The translations under genes were made by a program, and so were the position numbers. A DNA stretch of 64,000 nucleotides, taken from assembly GCF_002872335.1 (NCBI RefSeq), contig NZ_NJAG01000013.1:193232-257231 (forward strand). Reading direction: 5' to 3'. The notes under the pieces are model-generated. The model searched no databases. It was not told the DNA's origin and saw nothing but the letters and a program-made list of their open reading frames with translations. Positions 62,183 to 64,000 of the stretch are shown here, one piece after another. Numbering within the stretch: the first letter of the stretch is position 1; each line of letters starts with the position of its first letter. Origin of the DNA: Siphonobacter sp. BAB-5405 (GTDB lineage: Bacteria; Bacteroidota; Bacteroidia; Cytophagales; Spirosomataceae).

Positions 62183-63529
62183 ATGCCGAAACGCTATCTG
62201 CTTAGCCTTTTTCTAGTATTCACCTCATGTTCTGTTCATTCACAAACGGTCATTCTCAACGAACGGGCTCGTGCGGCTACAATCGATGACGTACTGGAAG
62301 ATCGTCTGGAAAACCTGTTGCCGCGTCTGATGCGTCGGGAAGGTATTGATCTCTGGGTATTGATCTCGCGGGAATACAACGAAGACCCGGTCATGCGAAC
62401 CATGCTACCGAGTACCTGGCTTTCGGCCCGCCGCCGTACCATTATGGTTTTCTATGATCCGGGAGCGAACAAACCACTGGAAAAATTAGCCATTGCCCGC
62501 TATGACGTAGGTACGCTGCTGAAAGGGGAATGGGATCTGAGTGCCAATCCCGACCAGTGGGATGCGTTGGTGAAGGTGATTCAGCAAAAAAATCCGAAGA
62601 AAATCGGACTTAACTTTTCGCAGTACTTCGGCCATGCTGACGGTCTGACGTACACCGAACAGGGCGAGTTCATGAAAAAGTTACCCAAAGCATTTCATGA
62701 CCGTATTCAGTCGGCCGACCGGCTGGCCATCAGCTGGCTCGAAACCCGTACCGAAAAGGAAATGGTGCTGTACCCGATGATTTGTCGGCTTTCGCACGAG
62801 CTGATTGCAGAAGCGTTTTCGGAAAAAGTAATTCAGCCGGGCGTAACGACCACCGACGATGTGGTCTGGTACCTGCGGCAACGCGTAACGGATCTGGGAC
62901 TGGATACCTGGTTTCATCCGACTGTGGACATTCAGCGAGCCGATGATCAACGCTTCGATCACCTGCGAACGTTTTCCAAACGTCCCGGTACACAAGTCAT
63001 TTTACCGGGCGATCTGTTGCACGTTGATTTCGGGATTACCTATTTACGGCTCAACACGGATCAGCAGCAACACGCCTACGTACTAAAGCCGGGGGAAACC
63101 GACGTTCCGGAATTTCTGAAAAAAGCTTTTCGGCAGGGTAATCGGCTACAGGATATTTTAACGGAACGCTTTAAAGCCGGAAAAACGGGTAATGGCCTAC
63201 TGGAAGAGGCCCTCAAACAGGCCGAAAGCGAGGGAATCATGGGCAGCATTTACTCGCACCCAATTGGGTTTCATGGCCATGCAGCCGGTCCCGCCATTGG
63301 GATGTGGGACAACCAGAAAAACGTAAAAGGTACGGGCGACTACCCGCTTTTTGAGCAGACGGGGTATTCGATTGAACTGAACGTAGCCGTACGCGTGGAG
63401 GAGTGGAATAAAACGGTTCGGATTATGCTCGAAGAAGACGGCTACTATGATGCGGCGGGTTTTCGGTACATCGACGGACGACAAACGGAAATTTTTACCA
63501 TTCCCCGCCGGGCTCCGCACCTGAAGTAA
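62183..63529 (+). CDS. secreted M24 family metallopeptidase
   Basis: Xaa-Pro aminopeptidase-like protein of 448 residues with a signal peptide (lipobox-like FTSC near residue 16). The pita-bread domain occupies residues about 200-440; metal ligands are placed in LLHVDFGITY (Asp), HPIGFHGHAAGPAIG (His), YSIELNVAV (Glu) and QTEIFT (Glu). The second Asp of the family may be changed (the place reads RLNTDQQQ), so metal binding should be checked. Role in periplasmic peptide trimming, along with the other exported peptidases here. Confidence 0.88.
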   Translation: MPKRYLLSLFLVFTSCSVHSQTVILNERARAATIDDVLEDRLENLLPRLMRREGIDLWVLISREYNEDPVMRTMLPSTWLSARRRTIMVFYDPGANKPLEKLAIARYDVGTLLKGEWDLSANPDQWDALVKVIQQKNPKKIGLNFSQYFGHADGLTYTEQGEFMKKLPKAFHDRIQSADRLAISWLETRTEKEMVLYPMICRLSHELIAEAFSEKVIQPGVTTTDDVVWYLRQRVTDLGLDTWFHPTVDIQRADDQRFDHLRTFSKRPGTQVILPGDLLHVDFGITYLRLNTDQQQHAYVLKPGETDVPEFLKKAFRQGNRLQDILTERFKAGKTGNGLLEEALKQAESEGIMGSIYSHPIGFHGHAAGPAIGMWDNQKNVKGTGDYPLFEQTGYSIELNVAVRVEEWNKTVRIMLEEDGYYDAAGFRYIDGRQTEIFTIPRRAPHLK

Positions 63530-63600
63530 GTGGAGGGTTTCTAAAAAACACTCCACGCCTGAATTGTGTTACCTTGGCTAGTACTTTACTTGTTTTCCCA

Positions 63601-64000
63601 TGAATGCCTTCCTGCAGAACTTATCACAATACATGCCGGATTATCTCTGGAATCTGTGCGTCATTGTCTTTTCGATCCTGATTGGCGTCATCCTGAAATA
63701 TCTGGTCGTACCCGTCATTCGCAAGCTCACGGCCCGTGAACTGCCCTACTCTATTTTCCGTTCGTCGATCCGGCATTTCAAGTCCATTCTGATTTTTCTG
63801 ATTCCGCTACTCGTGTTCAATACGCTCTTTCCGCTTATGCATTTGGAACGGGCCTCCCGCGTAACCATCAACCGAATCCTTGAAATTTGCATTACCATTG
63901 CCTTCGCCGTCATTCTGATCAAGCTGGTTCGGGTACTGGAGGACTACCTGTACCATTTTTTCGATTCCAATAAAATTGATAACCTCCGCGAACGGAAGCT
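63601..64000 (+). CDS. MscS-family mechanosensitive channel, 5' part
   Basis: Frame opens at the ATG at 63601 and runs off the window (133 codons visible). Three hydrophobic helices are seen (LCVIVFSILIGVILKYLVV, ILIFLIPLLVFNTLF, ILEICITIAFAVILIKLV), then DNLRERKL, a junction typical of the N-terminus of Bacteroidota small-conductance channels. The pore helix and C-terminal beta domain lie outside the window, so the family call rests on the N-terminal pattern. Confidence 0.7.

Overview
The window looks like a chromosome segment of a Bacteroidota bacterium, most likely order Cytophagales (Spirosoma/Siphonobacter-like). Pointers are a KBL-family acyltransferase of the sphingolipid/sulfonolipid type, a CarboxypepD-plug TonB-dependent receptor, DUF5777 and Hc1-like histone proteins, ECF sigma/anti-sigma pairs, many secreted hydrolases, and promoters of the Bacteroidota type (-33 TTTG, -7 TAnnTTTG). 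The genus is an inference. I see no rRNA, tRNA, CRISPR array, integrase or transposase.

Layout. 1-4.3 kb: azurin, malate dehydrogenase, a 37-residue membrane peptide, a MaoC hydratase, a histone H1-like protein and a serine palmitoyltransferase-like enzyme. 4.6-12.2 kb: a membrane-anchored unknown, a D-apionate lactonase-like enzyme, a paired active/inactive M16 peptidase operon, an M23 peptidase and a POT peptide transporter. 12.2-20.2 kb: a redox block (SUOX-fold/cytochrome c lipoprotein, Rieske protein, DUF5777 barrel, YceI, cytochrome c and Tat-exported sulfite dehydrogenase) enclosing an ECF sigma factor whose partner fuses an anti-sigma-like tail to an outer-membrane barrel. 20.3-25 kb: DinB-family protein, two-component system, second ECF sigma and a quinone-oxidoreductase-like MDR enzyme. 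25.3-33 kb: two secreted amidohydrolase genes and an overlapping GT87-GT2-deacetylase envelope-glycan operon. 33-43.4 kb: lipoprotein, TonB receptor (frameshifted), DUF6582, holin-like protein, S9 peptidase, DMT exporter and LptF/G permease (frameshifted). 43.6-53.3 kb: divergent mntR/mntH with a recognisable operator, the uronate genes kduI, eda and kdgK, an ABC exporter, twin LysE proteins and an aldo/keto reductase. 53.3-64 kb: Y-family polymerase, sugar isomerase-like protein, two tail-to-tail L,D-transpeptidases, WYL regulator, DUF1697, monooxygenase, MHS transporter, M24 peptidase and a truncated MscS channel.

The least explained structure is noncoding. (1) Degenerate heptads of the form GTTTNNN occur at seven sites. 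In five of them two arrays point inward and enclose a hairpin-rich core, and arrays often begin 0-5 nt after a stop codon; one array is 13 perfect copies. (2) A mosaic hairpin repeat occurs three times. (3) There is a 28-bp near-perfect palindrome at 6948-7007. Other items of note: two one-base-deletion frameshifts within 6.2 kb, a one-polypeptide trans-envelope anti-sigma/barrel protein, and two sigma54-like elements placed at the same distance from two adjacent genes.
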